A stretch of DNA of 64,000 nucleotides from Brevibacillus laterosporus (lineage in GTDB: Bacteria; Bacillota; Bacilli; Brevibacillales; Brevibacillaceae). Position 1 is the first letter of the stretch; each line of letters starts with the position of its first letter. Shown here one piece after another: positions 29,072 to 37,178 of this stretch. Under the pieces are notes generated by a model that was not told the DNA's origin, searched no databases, and saw nothing but the letters and a program-made list of their open reading frames with translations. The stretch covers positions 1,222,501 to 1,286,500 of the forward strand of contig CP033464.1 of assembly GCA_007833815.1 (NCBI GenBank). Direction: 5' to 3'. The position numbers and the translations under genes were made by a program.

Positions 29072-30370
29072 TTAAGTGGTTATGGATTTATCTTCCTTAG
29101 ACTCTTTTAATACTTCTGTTTTACTAAACGTATTACGGTTAAAAAGACCAACAATAACAGCTACTGTCGTCAAAAGCGCAGCCAAAAGGTATAAATTGGC
29201 CATACCGAATCGATCGGCGAACCATCCCAGCATTAGTAAAGAAACACTAAATGTAAGATTGACCATAACATCCAACGCAGCCAATACTTTAGGCAACTGG
29301 ATAGCATTTATGCTCTGCTGAAAAAGAGTTCTTCTTATAACAGCAGCTATTTCTATAGGCGGTCCAGTTAACGTCATGAGAACGAGGGCAAGTAAAGGGT
29401 GTGTATTAAATGCAAAAAACACAGCTAGTAGGATATATACGGTAAATCCAAGTAACATGAAGATAAAACTGCGCTTTTGTAGCCGTTTTACCAAGGCCAC
29501 TACAAGAAGACCCCCTACAATTGACCCGGTAAAAAAGGAGCCATTCATGAGGCCTAGCCAGCTTTCATCACGATTCAGGACCTGCTTGACGAAAGCCAAT
29601 ACAAACACGCCAATCCAGGCTGTTCCCCCAATGGTGTCCAATGTATCAATGATGGTTAGTGTCCGAATACGTCGGTTATGACCAATGATTTTCCAACCTT
29701 CTGAAAAATCACTCCAAAATGACTCCTTTCCCTCAGTAGTCTTGTCCGTTCCTTTTAAATTCTCCTCTTTATCAAGCTGTTTTTTCTTCTCTATACTCAT
29801 GTCCAGAGGATCTTTAATAAAAGCTGTAAACACCATCGCTATAAAGTAACAGACCAACGCCAACGTGAGCGTAGATTGGGAACCAATCAAAACAACAATT
29901 ACCCCACTTAGAGCCCATCCAGCGCATTTTACAATATGATCACTTACGGAAATTAAACCATTTGCTTTCATCAATCCTTCACCCAATGCTAAGCGGGGCA
30001 CAAGGGCATTACGAACTGGATTGGTCCACCCATCCAGAAAGGACATTCCAAATACAATAAGGAAAACAATGGGATATGATCGCTCTTCTGGAACCATCCA
30101 AAGATAAAATAACAGCATCGCAAACAGAACGAACTGTCCGAATTGCGAAACAAGTAGTATCGTAGGAAGTCTGTACCGTGAAAGTACCAGTGGTGCCAAT
30201 AAACCACTCAACGTTTTAGAGAAAAAACGGAATAAAGGAACAAAAATGGTTATCATTAGCGAATCAGTGCTATTTAATACCAAGGATATCAGGCCCATCA
30301 AATAAATAATGTCAGCCATGTTTGAAAGAGTCTGAGTCCCCCATAAGTAATAAAAAGATCGTGTAATCAT
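29072..30370 (-). CDS. MFS efflux transporter (macrolide-efflux/MefA-like, DHA3 type)
   Basis: 432-residue inner-membrane protein with about 12 hydrophobic segments and an acidic/lysine-rich central loop (about 185-215). The N-terminus SFYYLWGTQTLSNMADIIYL fits DHA3-type exporters such as MefA. The start ATG at 30370 was preferred over one 15 bases upstream because AAAGGA precedes it and overlaps the upstream ATG. It is divergent from the HTH-TPR regulator at 30521 with about 150 bases between, so that regulator may control it. Substrate unknown. Confidence 0.85.
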   Translation of the reverse strand: MITRSFYYLWGTQTLSNMADIIYLMGLISLVLNSTDSLMITIFVPLFRFFSKTLSGLLAPLVLSRYRLPTILLVSQFGQFVLFAMLLFYLWMVPEERSYPIVFLIVFGMSFLDGWTNPVRNALVPRLALGEGLMKANGLISVSDHIVKCAGWALSGVIVVLIGSQSTLTLALVCYFIAMVFTAFIKDPLDMSIEKKKQLDKEENLKGTDKTTEGKESFWSDFSEGWKIIGHNRRIRTLTIIDTLDTIGGTAWIGVFVLAFVKQVLNRDESWLGLMNGSFFTGSIVGGLLVVALVKRLQKRSFIFMLLGFTVYILLAVFFAFNTHPLLALVLMTLTGPPIEIAAVIRRTLFQQSINAIQLPKVLAALDVMVNLTFSVSLLMLGWFADRFGMANLYLLAALLTTVAVIVGLFNRNTFSKTEVLKESKEDKSITT

Positions 30371-30520
30371 ATTTTTTCCTTTCATACATAATATTTAATC
30401 ATTTTAATATTTATTCTTTATAATCTTTCCACCTTTTTTATAACATATATTACTAATAAATGGTATTATAAGTTAAAATAAAAAATCTTACAGTTTTGAA
30501 AATAGGTGGGGATTTTTAAA

Positions 30521-31915
30521 ATGGGTTCAATAAAAACGTTACGCTCTGAAATTGAAAGGAGCATGATGTTATTCGGTTTTAGGCTTACACAATTTAGTAA
30601 GTTAACAGAAATCCAATCAGGAAATCTTAGTTACATACTAAAAAAAGATCGACCTATAACCTTACCGCAACTTGATCGAATTACTAAAGCGTTTGGGTAT
30701 GCTGAAGGATGGTTTTATCCATTATATGTGGATGACTGTTTTTCAAATGGAAAAGTGGTACGTCATAAAATGATTTCGTTCTTAATAAGATGTTCAGAAA
30801 TCAATAAATTTGATTGCATTGATTTGGTCTTACAAAAGCTACTTGAAGATCAGAAAAATATTGGTATTATTTTCTCTGTTGCAGAAGCATTATTTGAGAA
30901 TGGCAATGGAGAAAAGGCAGGATATTTTTATCAGCTCGTAATTGAAAATGAAAAAGAAAGCCATTCTGAGCGATTAGCTATTATCCAGTACAAATTATTT
31001 CGGATACTACAGGGGGAAGATGCAGAGGAAAATTGGAAGGCTGTAATACGATTTGAATCTTATCGAAATCGAGTACCAGAAAATTTTCAGTTAGACGCTT
31101 TGCTTCAATTAACCACGGTTTGTTTTACGTTGCATAGATGGAAAGAAGTAGAAAGATATGCTGATGAATTAATAAGACTGACAAAGATTGTTTACCATGA
31201 TGAGCTGAGAAAGAGTAAAAGTAATATCGTTGATCCCCTTAAAACAGAACGACACCTTGTTGTTTATTACGGACAGGGTTACTTATTAAAAGGTGTATCT
31301 TTAGAAATGCAAGGGTTATATGAAGAAGCAAAAAAATATGTGCATATTTATGCTGATTTAGGATGGTTTGAATTTTCAGACGATCTTGGACAAGAAGAGA
31401 TAGAAAAATTTCGCATTTGGGGTAAAGCAAATATGTATACCCTAGATTTGTTACTTGGAAATATAGGAGTACTATCTGAGTACATAGATTTCTTAATCCA
31501 ATACCCAAATGAACAAACAGCAGGATTTTTGACGATTATGAAGTCAGCTAATATACATAATTTTTCGGTGGATGATATCTTAGAACGTTTTTCAATCGAA
31601 ATTAGAGGTTTCGATGCCTTTAGAGACCCCATAAATATAAGTAGGCATTTACACTTTCGGTATCAAAAAGCTTTGTATGAATATCGAAATGAGCGGATTT
31701 CAAGAGGGATAGATGATACTTTACGATGTCTTAGTTTATCTGATATAGTAAATCACCACCAAGAATATAAACGATGCGTAGAGTTGCTTTGGAAATATCG
31801 AAAATACGCATCTAAACAGCAAAAAGAATACTTTGAAACCATTATTATGAAGGGAGGTCATAAAGATGATAAGATTCCTACTTTCTTTAGTTATGGTAAT
31901 TGGATTAACTTATAG
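30521..31915 (+). CDS. HTH-TPR regulator of RNPP type (putative peptide-pheromone receptor)
   Basis: 464 residues. An N-terminal helix-turn-helix of XRE type (about 10-65, FSKLTEIQSGNLSYILKK) is followed by about 380 residues of helical TPR-like repeats. This is the layout of NprR, PlcR and AimR (RNPP family), whose TPR groove binds a secreted and re-imported peptide. A 44-codon secreted-peptide gene overlaps its last 50 bases in the +1 frame, as in rap-phr pairs. ATG at 30521 follows AGGTGGGG; an in-frame GTG at 30506 lies inside that site. A paralogue sharing the string PLKTERHLVVYYGQGYLLK lies at 35246. Confidence 0.8.
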   Translation: MGSIKTLRSEIERSMMLFGFRLTQFSKLTEIQSGNLSYILKKDRPITLPQLDRITKAFGYAEGWFYPLYVDDCFSNGKVVRHKMISFLIRCSEINKFDCIDLVLQKLLEDQKNIGIIFSVAEALFENGNGEKAGYFYQLVIENEKESHSERLAIIQYKLFRILQGEDAEENWKAVIRFESYRNRVPENFQLDALLQLTTVCFTLHRWKEVERYADELIRLTKIVYHDELRKSKSNIVDPLKTERHLVVYYGQGYLLKGVSLEMQGLYEEAKKYVHIYADLGWFEFSDDLGQEEIEKFRIWGKANMYTLDLLLGNIGVLSEYIDFLIQYPNEQTAGFLTIMKSANIHNFSVDDILERFSIEIRGFDAFRDPINISRHLHFRYQKALYEYRNERISRGIDDTLRCLSLSDIVNHHQEYKRCVELLWKYRKYASKQQKEYFETIIMKGGHKDDKIPTFFSYGNWINL

Positions 31916-32000
31916 TCTTGCTCAAGATGAAAGCTCAATTACAGTATTGGCAAAATCTAATCATAGTGTAGGAGCATATACTCATGGTGTAGGCGGGTAA
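31866..32000 (+). CDS. Small secreted peptide precursor (putative signalling pro-peptide)
   Basis: 44 codons, ATG at 31866, preceded by GGGAGG 8 bases upstream. The product has Met-Ile-Arg, a hydrophobic core (FLLSLVMVIGLTYSLA, residues 4-19) that ends in a signal-peptidase-like SLA site, then a polar 25-residue tail ending SVGAYTHGVGG. This is the shape of Phr, PapR, NprX and AimP precursors, in which a C-terminal fragment is the signal. It overlaps the receptor gene by 50 bases, and a transposon relic begins 25 bases after its stop. Role is inferred from architecture only. Confidence 0.72.
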   Translation: MIRFLLSLVMVIGLTYSLAQDESSITVLAKSNHSVGAYTHGVGG

Positions 32001-32024
32001 ATGATTAAAGAAACAATATAAAAA

Positions 32025-32774
32025 GAGGCTGTCCCAAAAGTAAGTTCTAGCTCACTTTGAGAACAGCTCTCTTGAGAAAAAAATGAAAAATGGCGGTGTT
32101 AGGGGTGCTATCCCTGCGCCGTCATTGCTTGTTTTTGATCTACTGCCGCCTTTTTGAGCAAATTATGGGCAAGCGAAAGCCATCCGACCTCAAGGCTTAC
32201 CTTCGGCAAGCCGCGAAGCAGAAAACGCCGGAATCCCCGGTTATTCTTCATTTGCCCAAACACGCTCTCCGGCTCAATCATCCGCCGAACGGACAGGGCA
32301 TAACCTTCCTCGCTGCGGAGTCTTTCTCGTGCATGCTGCTTGTAACGCAAGTACCTCAAACTGACGCTGATTTCCCGATTTCCTTTCGCTTTCGTGCAAG
32401 ATGCCTTGAGTGGGCATCCTTCACAGCTCTCATTTCTATGAATAGATCCGCTGTGTGTAGGCGTAGATATGACCTTGGCGAGCATCTTGGGGTGATAGCT
32501 GTCTCGCCCACCACGGGGATATGCTGACTCAAAAATAGCGTCGTCTAGCCGGTTAATGGCTTCGTTGACGACGCGAACCAAATGATGAGGAGGAATGTCT
32601 TCTTCCAAGTCCATTGGCAGGCAAAGTTGGTCCATTGTATATTGAATGTACAAAGAAACCGTTCCTTTCGTATATGGTGGGGTGGTACCTCCATTTTACC
32701 AAAGGACGGTTTCTTTTTGATCTTCACAAGACAAAAAGCTGTCCCTTAGGTCTATAACCTTTTGGGACAGCCCC
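32025..32774. mobile_element. Internally deleted IS1182-type element
   Basis: Terminal inverted repeats GGCTGTCCCAAAAG (from 32027) and CTTTTGGGACAGCC (to 32772) enclose about 750 bp. The element keeps both ends and both ends of its transposase gene but has lost the middle, so it could only move with help from a full copy. Inserted directly after the signal-peptide gene and before the Spo0E-like gene. Confidence 0.85.
32108..32653 (-). pseudogene. IS1182-family transposase with internal deletion
   Basis: 181 codons: residues 1-62 match the N-terminus (DQLCLPMDLEEDIPPHHLVR, HPKMLAKVI) and the rest the C-terminus (CEGCPLKASC zinc-like cluster, EPESVFGQMKNNRGFRRFLL). A full transposase has about 450-500 residues; the central catalytic part is missing, with an in-frame join near residue 62. 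TTG start with a GGAGGT-like site upstream. Confidence 0.85.
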
Positions 32775-32805
32775 TTTTTAACATTTTATATGTTTTTCTC
32801 AGTCG

Positions 32806-33168
32806 GTGGTTTGCTGTAGGTTAGTATATAGTTTAATTAGTAAATTTTGGTTCAAAGAGGAGGAGGTTGATATCAAAAATGATAATCACGAAATAGAAAA
32901 GGACATTCCTCAACCCCATAGTAAAGGAACGCCCTCTTCCAAATCATTACATTATGCTACCACCACTTTATCACAGAATGATTGCGATTTACAGCAAGCT
33001 ACAGAAACTTTAGAAGCTTTACGCCATAAGTTAGTGAAATTATTTTGCCGAGAAGGTTCATTCTCAAGTCCAGAAGTCTTACAAATGAGCCGGCAACTAG
33101 ATGAGTACATTGTAGCCATTCAAAAAAGATCAAAGCTTACGGAAAACTACACTGGTTGTCGGTTATAG
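32806..33168 (+). CDS. Spo0E-like phosphatase with N-terminal extension, start uncertain
   Basis: The C-terminal half (about 60-112) reads LEALRHKLVKLFCREG and LQMSRQLDEYIVAIQK, the two-helix Spo0E-like motif with S-x-x-L-D. The 120-codon frame opens at GTG 32806 without a ribosome site, only 30 bases after the transposon end. A strong AGAGGAGGAGG lies at about 32857, but the codon behind it in this frame is not a start, so the original 5' end may have been altered by the insertion or a small frameshift. Together with the copy at 4758 it is the second Spo0E-type gene in the window. Confidence 0.6.
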   Translation: MVCCRLVYSLISKFWFKEEEVDIKNDNHEIEKDIPQPHSKGTPSSKSLHYATTTLSQNDCDLQQATETLEALRHKLVKLFCREGSFSSPEVLQMSRQLDEYIVAIQKRSKLTENYTGCRL

Positions 33169-33280
33169 AAGTTACAAGCGCTGTACACCGGAATACCTTT
33201 GGATAACAGCAGCCGTTTCTCATCCTTACTTATATAGGTCTCTGATTAACATTGTGTATGTATGGAGGAGGTACAACGTT

Positions 33281-33475
33281 ATGGCTCTAATTTGGGGCGA
33301 TTCAAATCCCTTGATTGATTGTACAAGTTATCAAACAGCCCAGCCAAAAGAGAATAAAACAGAAATTGCATACAACCAAAAATTAACTCACAAGGTTGTT
33401 TACCAGTCATTGAAAGACAGTACTGGTTTGAAAAAAAGAGATGTGCAATTGGCAAGTAAAACGTTGATGATCTAA
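33281..33475 (+). CDS. Small hypothetical protein (64 aa)
   Basis: 64 codons from ATG 33281, with TGGAGGAGGT 8 bases upstream, a very good ribosome site. The product is hydrophilic, begins MALIWGDSNPLIDC, has no membrane segment and has a basic C-terminal half (LKKRDVQLASK). I do not recognise it. A perfect palindrome that can act as terminator follows 58 bases after its stop, supporting a real short transcript. Confidence 0.5.
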   Translation: MALIWGDSNPLIDCTSYQTAQPKENKTEIAYNQKLTHKVVYQSLKDSTGLKKRDVQLASKTLMI

Positions 33476-33532
33476 ACAGGTTCCAAGGTATCATTAGAGG
33501 CTTAGGTTATGGATCTAGTGGGTAAAGGAAAA

Positions 33533-33562
33533 AGGGTATTTCTTATATATAAGAAATACCCT
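33533..33562. terminator. Bidirectional terminator (30-bp perfect palindrome)
   Basis: AGGGTATTTCTTATA is followed at once by its exact complement. It lies between the small gene ending at 33475 and the convergent lipoprotein gene ending at 33572, so it can serve both. Confidence 0.75.
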
Positions 33563-33571
33563 AGCTGACTA

Positions 33572-34234
33572 TCAGTTTAAAATCTCAATGAATTCCTCAT
33601 GAGTCATCTTCTTGGAAACGTTGTAATCGAGTAATTTCAACAGGAACCTACGGTATAATTCTTCCTGCTCATTTTTTGGCTCAGGGATTACATTATCTGC
33701 TCCAGCCACCATTGGCACGAAACGATCATTAAAAGTTTCCATATTGTCATCAGCATTCAATGTCACTTGTAATTCTTTTGTCGTTCCATCTTTCAGTAAT
33801 AGATCATAAGTAACTTTCACCAAATGCCCAAGGTTTTCTGTATTACGTTGTGTATTTACTTCTTTCACAGTGACCGATTTTGCCGGTAGTATCCCTTTCT
33901 TTAGGAGATCAACATAGCTTAGATATTCAGGATGATGGGTTAAATTCTTTTTGAGTTGTTCTTGTTCATCTTTCTCAACATGCCAGGTCAACCGACAATA
34001 GGATTTCCACAACTCTGCTTCGCTGGACTGTTTGAAAAGAACAGGCCATTCGTTAATAAGTAAATTGGTCATTCTGCTCAATGTACTGTCTGTATTCTCG
34101 ACTCTTTCTAAAATTTCAATTTTCTTTTGATAATTCTTCCTTTCTTTTTGAGAAGAGACTTCATTTGAATTACCACAAGCTGAGATTGCAAGAAGGGTCA
34201 CAAATACAAAAGAAAAGAATATTATTTTTTTCAT
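33572..34234 (-). CDS. Hypothetical lipoprotein
   Basis: 220 residues with a lipoprotein signal peptide: Lys-rich start, hydrophobic core and lipobox ISAC (Cys20). The mature part is charged and helical, with no recognised domain. An AGGGTGG-like site precedes the ATG. Divergent from the M23 peptidase gene, with only about 70 bases between, so the two may share control. Confidence 0.75.
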   Translation of the reverse strand: MKKIIFFSFVFVTLLAISACGNSNEVSSQKERKNYQKKIEILERVENTDSTLSRMTNLLINEWPVLFKQSSEAELWKSYCRLTWHVEKDEQEQLKKNLTHHPEYLSYVDLLKKGILPAKSVTVKEVNTQRNTENLGHLVKVTYDLLLKDGTTKELQVTLNADDNMETFNDRFVPMVAGADNVIPEPKNEQEELYRRFLLKLLDYNVSKKMTHEEFIEILN

Positions 34235-34303
34235 TGTCTAACCACCCTTATAGTCGTTTTAACTTCGTGGTAAATTATATAATTTTAGGAGGTAAATGGA
34301 AAG

Positions 34304-35068
34304 ATGAGGAAAAAAATATTAGCAAGCGTTTTGGGATTATCCTTACTAGCTTCTCCATTTATGAATAGCAATCAACAAGTATACGCTAAAGGTGAAAACC
34401 CATATGGCGACTTTAACTGGTATTACGTCACCGACGTAACTGATTATAGTAGAGGATACTCTTCAAATCATAGAGGTCTGGATATTTTAGCGTATAAGGA
34501 CCCTGTATACAGTCCACAAGATGGTAAGGTGCTCAGTGCTGGATTTTTTAAGGATGGCGGAAACTACATAGCCATCACGACTACTGACCGATCGCCTGAT
34601 AACGATAAGAAACTGGTGATTAGAAATTTGCATCTGGAATCCAAAAAAGTAAAAACGGGCGAAAAGGTAAACAGAGGACAAAAAATTGCTGTTTCAGGAA
34701 ATTCAGGAGAAGATACGGATGGCTATCACCTTCACATCGATGTAAATGATGCTGAAACATTTGATGGAAAGAAATTTACCAGATCAAACACTATTGATCC
34801 TAGATTCTTTTGGCCACGCATTTTTGACGGACCAACCTTGTTATCAAAGGATCATGCTGACGATTCTAGTCATCTAAATGAACCTGACTATGACAATCCC
34901 GAATTGTATTTTGAAGATACCCTTGTTGAATATGTAGGGGAAGAATCGTTCTTAAAGTGGCTTTCACATCAGCCAGAAGATGAAAAAACACTTAATAACT
35001 TCAAGCAGGCTTTCAACATTTCAGATGATTTAGAGAAGTCGTTGAAAGACAAGGCTATAGAGGACTAA
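34304..35068 (+). CDS. Secreted M23 (LytM-like) metallopeptidase
   Basis: 254 residues. Signal peptide (about 1-29, cleavage near VYA-KG). M23 zinc-peptidase motifs are H-x3-D (His56, Asp60 in HRGLD), His110 in RNLHLE and H-x-H (His142-Leu-His144), so the catalytic set is complete. Such enzymes cut peptide cross-bridges of peptidoglycan, or in degenerate forms activate amidases. The C-terminal ~90 residues are acidic and not recognised. AGGAGGT precedes the ATG. Confidence 0.88.
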   Translation: MRKKILASVLGLSLLASPFMNSNQQVYAKGENPYGDFNWYYVTDVTDYSRGYSSNHRGLDILAYKDPVYSPQDGKVLSAGFFKDGGNYIAITTTDRSPDNDKKLVIRNLHLESKKVKTGEKVNRGQKIAVSGNSGEDTDGYHLHIDVNDAETFDGKKFTRSNTIDPRFFWPRIFDGPTLLSKDHADDSSHLNEPDYDNPELYFEDTLVEYVGEESFLKWLSHQPEDEKTLNNFKQAFNISDDLEKSLKDKAIED

Positions 35069-35147
35069 TAGTCACAATAATTGGAATCGATAAACAAGCA
35101 GACTGTCAGTATAGTCAACACGTCACAAATAAATCATCCAAATAGAG

Positions 35148-35190
35148 AACTCGATTTCTTGAAATTACAACGAAATCGAGTTTTTTATTT
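35148..35190 (+). terminator. Terminator after the M23 peptidase
   Basis: AACTCGATTTC pairs with GAAATCGAGTT around a 13-base loop, followed by TTTTATTT. Confidence 0.9.
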
Positions 35191-35245
35191 AATGAAAAAA
35201 AGGACAATGGCAGCCATTTATTCATAAGAAGGAGTGTACGTTCAC

Positions 35246-36667
35246 ATGATTATTACAAATCATGCTCTAAGACGATCACTGAGGTATGAAATCACAGCGC
35301 GTTTGAAAGCACATGAATACACGATCAGTAAGCTGAGTGAATTAGCTAACATCAATAATCCTACTTTGAGCATTTTTTTAAAAGGAGTTAATGCACGAAC
35401 AATAAGGATAGAGCAATTAGATGCTATTGCAATTGCTTTTAATGAGTCGCCCGGATGGTTATATGAAACCTATCTAGAAGAATGTTTTTCACGTGGAAGA
35501 GTATACAAAAGAAGAGTGTGTCCTTTTTTGATAAGATGTGTTGAGATAGGCAGATATGATTGTATTTACGAGGTAGTCTCTAGGTTGTTAGATATGCGTA
35601 ATAATATAGATGTTCTTTTTGATGTCGCAGAACAGTTATTTCAGAAAAGCAAGCAGAAAGAATCCATCTACTTTTATAAGTTAGTCATTGAAACGGAGAA
35701 AAATCAATGGTCAGAGAGTTTTATTATGAGTCAATATCGTTTGTTTAGAGCATCACTGGGTACAAATGTGGAGGAAAATTGGAACGCTATAATAAGATTC
35801 GAAGCTTACCAAAAAAGACTCCCTGAGAATCATCAATTGGATGCCTTATTACACCTAGCTCATGAATGTTTTAAATTACGGAAATGGAAAGAAGTAGAGG
35901 ATTTTGCAGACGAGTTAAGAAAAATGGCTACCTTGATCCATCAAGATGAACTAGGTAAACGGAAAAGGGCACGGAATGATGAGCCTCTTAAAACAGAGCG
36001 TCATCTGGTTGTTTATTATGGACAAGGCTATCTGTTAAAAGCAGCATCATTAGAGAAACAAAAATTATATGGAGAAGCAAGAAAATTTGTTTCTGACTAT
36101 TTAAATCTAAGCTGGATCGATCCATTAAACAAATCAGTACAAGCAGAAGTCCATAAATACAAGATTTCGGCTACAGCAAACTTGTATAGGCTAAATCTCC
36201 TCATTGGGGACATTTGTGTTCTTGATGACTACATCACGTTTCTTAAACTTCACCCTTCAGAATTAGTACCTGGCTTAGTCACCATCATGAAAGCAGCCAA
36301 TAAGCATGATTTTCTAATAGATGACCTATTGAAGAGATTTTCAGAAGAAATTCGTTCTTTTGATGACTCTCATGATCCAATTAACGTAAATCAGCATCTA
36401 CGTTTTCGCTATTATTTAGCTACCTATCATTTTCAAAATGAACGTTTTGAAAGTGGAATAAAAGATACTCTCCGATGTCTAGATTTGTCCATAGTTATGA
36501 ATAACCAAAAGAAGTTTATCCAATGTGTAATACTTTTTGAAGCACATAGATATCACGCCAAAGATCAACAAATTAAATGGTTTAAAAAAATAATGGAGGA
36601 GGTAAAGAATGACAAAAGTTTGTTTGCCTTCGAGGGGCATTGTTTGGGTTTGATAACGTTGGACTAA
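35246..36667 (+). CDS. Paralogous HTH-TPR regulator of RNPP type
   Basis: 473 residues, clearly paralogous to the regulator at 30521: same length, HTH (about 15-65, LSELANINNPTLSIFLKG), same pattern WKEVE-x2-ADEL and PLKTERHLVVYYGQGYLLK (about 247-265). ATG 35246 was chosen because AAGAAGGAG lies 11 bases upstream; a GTG at 35234 abuts that site. Its 3' end is overlapped by a very short frame at the place where the first regulator carries its peptide gene. It may be an orphan receptor that listens to the peptide of its paralogue, or to none. Confidence 0.8.
   Translation: MIITNHALRRSLRYEITARLKAHEYTISKLSELANINNPTLSIFLKGVNARTIRIEQLDAIAIAFNESPGWLYETYLEECFSRGRVYKRRVCPFLIRCVEIGRYDCIYEVVSRLLDMRNNIDVLFDVAEQLFQKSKQKESIYFYKLVIETEKNQWSESFIMSQYRLFRASLGTNVEENWNAIIRFEAYQKRLPENHQLDALLHLAHECFKLRKWKEVEDFADELRKMATLIHQDELGKRKRARNDEPLKTERHLVVYYGQGYLLKAASLEKQKLYGEARKFVSDYLNLSWIDPLNKSVQAEVHKYKISATANLYRLNLLIGDICVLDDYITFLKLHPSELVPGLVTIMKAANKHDFLIDDLLKRFSEEIRSFDDSHDPINVNQHLRFRYYLATYHFQNERFESGIKDTLRCLDLSIVMNNQKKFIQCVILFEAHRYHAKDQQIKWFKKIMEEVKNDKSLFAFEGHCLGLITLD
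36609..36653 (+). pseudogene. Decayed counterpart of the signalling-peptide gene
   Basis: A 14-codon frame (MTKVCLPSRGIVWV) starts at ATG 36609, 6 bases after the strong site GGAGGAGG, overlapping the regulator's end in the +1 frame exactly as the 44-codon peptide gene does at 31866. The stop TGA-TAA ends it before a signal peptide can form. Most likely a broken pro-peptide gene; a functional 14-residue peptide cannot be excluded. Confidence 0.5.
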
Positions 36668-36720
36668 GCCCCTAATAAATAGGCTATGTTAATGAATATT
36701 TTTGATATGTTTAACGAAAT

Positions 36721-36749
36721 GAGTAACTTCTAATTCAAAGAAGTTACTC
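36721..36749. repeat. 10-bp perfect inverted repeat
   Basis: GAGTAACTTC and GAAGTTACTC are separated by 9 bases. It lies 54 bases after the regulator stop and has no T run, so it is a hairpin or operator rather than a classical terminator. Confidence 0.6.
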
Positions 36750-36869
36750 TCCTCAATTAAATTAATTTTTATCTTTATCCTTATTTTTATATCTACTTGC
36801 TAACTTCATAGCGAGGAACTGAAAGAATCAAATTCAAAAAACTAACCAACATTAATATTTGATATCGAG

Positions 36870-37112
36870 TTAGTGGCTTAAAATATCCACCCATTGTTCG
36901 TTTCCCATCATCTTGCTAATGAAATAGTATGAAATTATTCCAGATACTATATTGCCAATAATTAGAGGAATTGAGTTACTAAAGAATTTGCCGAAGAAAG
37001 CAAGAAGCGAAGTCGCTACAATCATTATTAAATAGTCAAGCATTAAACGATCAGCAAAGTCTTGGTGCATTGAAAAATAGACAAATGGAAAACAGTATAA
37101 ACAGACTAGCAA
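36870..37112 (-). CDS. Small hypothetical membrane protein (80 aa)
   Basis: 80 codons from TTG 37112 with AGGAA about 11 bases upstream. Two to three hydrophobic segments are visible (about 2-16, 27-42 and 48-66, for example SIPLIIGNIVSGIISYYFI). No recognised family. It sits between the second regulator and an insertion sequence whose end lies 67 bases upstream, so its original promoter may have been displaced. Confidence 0.5.
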   Translation of the reverse strand: MLVCLYCFPFVYFSMHQDFADRLMLDYLIMIVATSLLAFFGKFFSNSIPLIIGNIVSGIISYYFISKMMGNEQWVDILSH

Positions 37113-37178
37113 GGTGCTAATTCCTATTTTTTATATTTTCACCTTTTTTGTAATTTTAAATAGAACAAATATATAACC

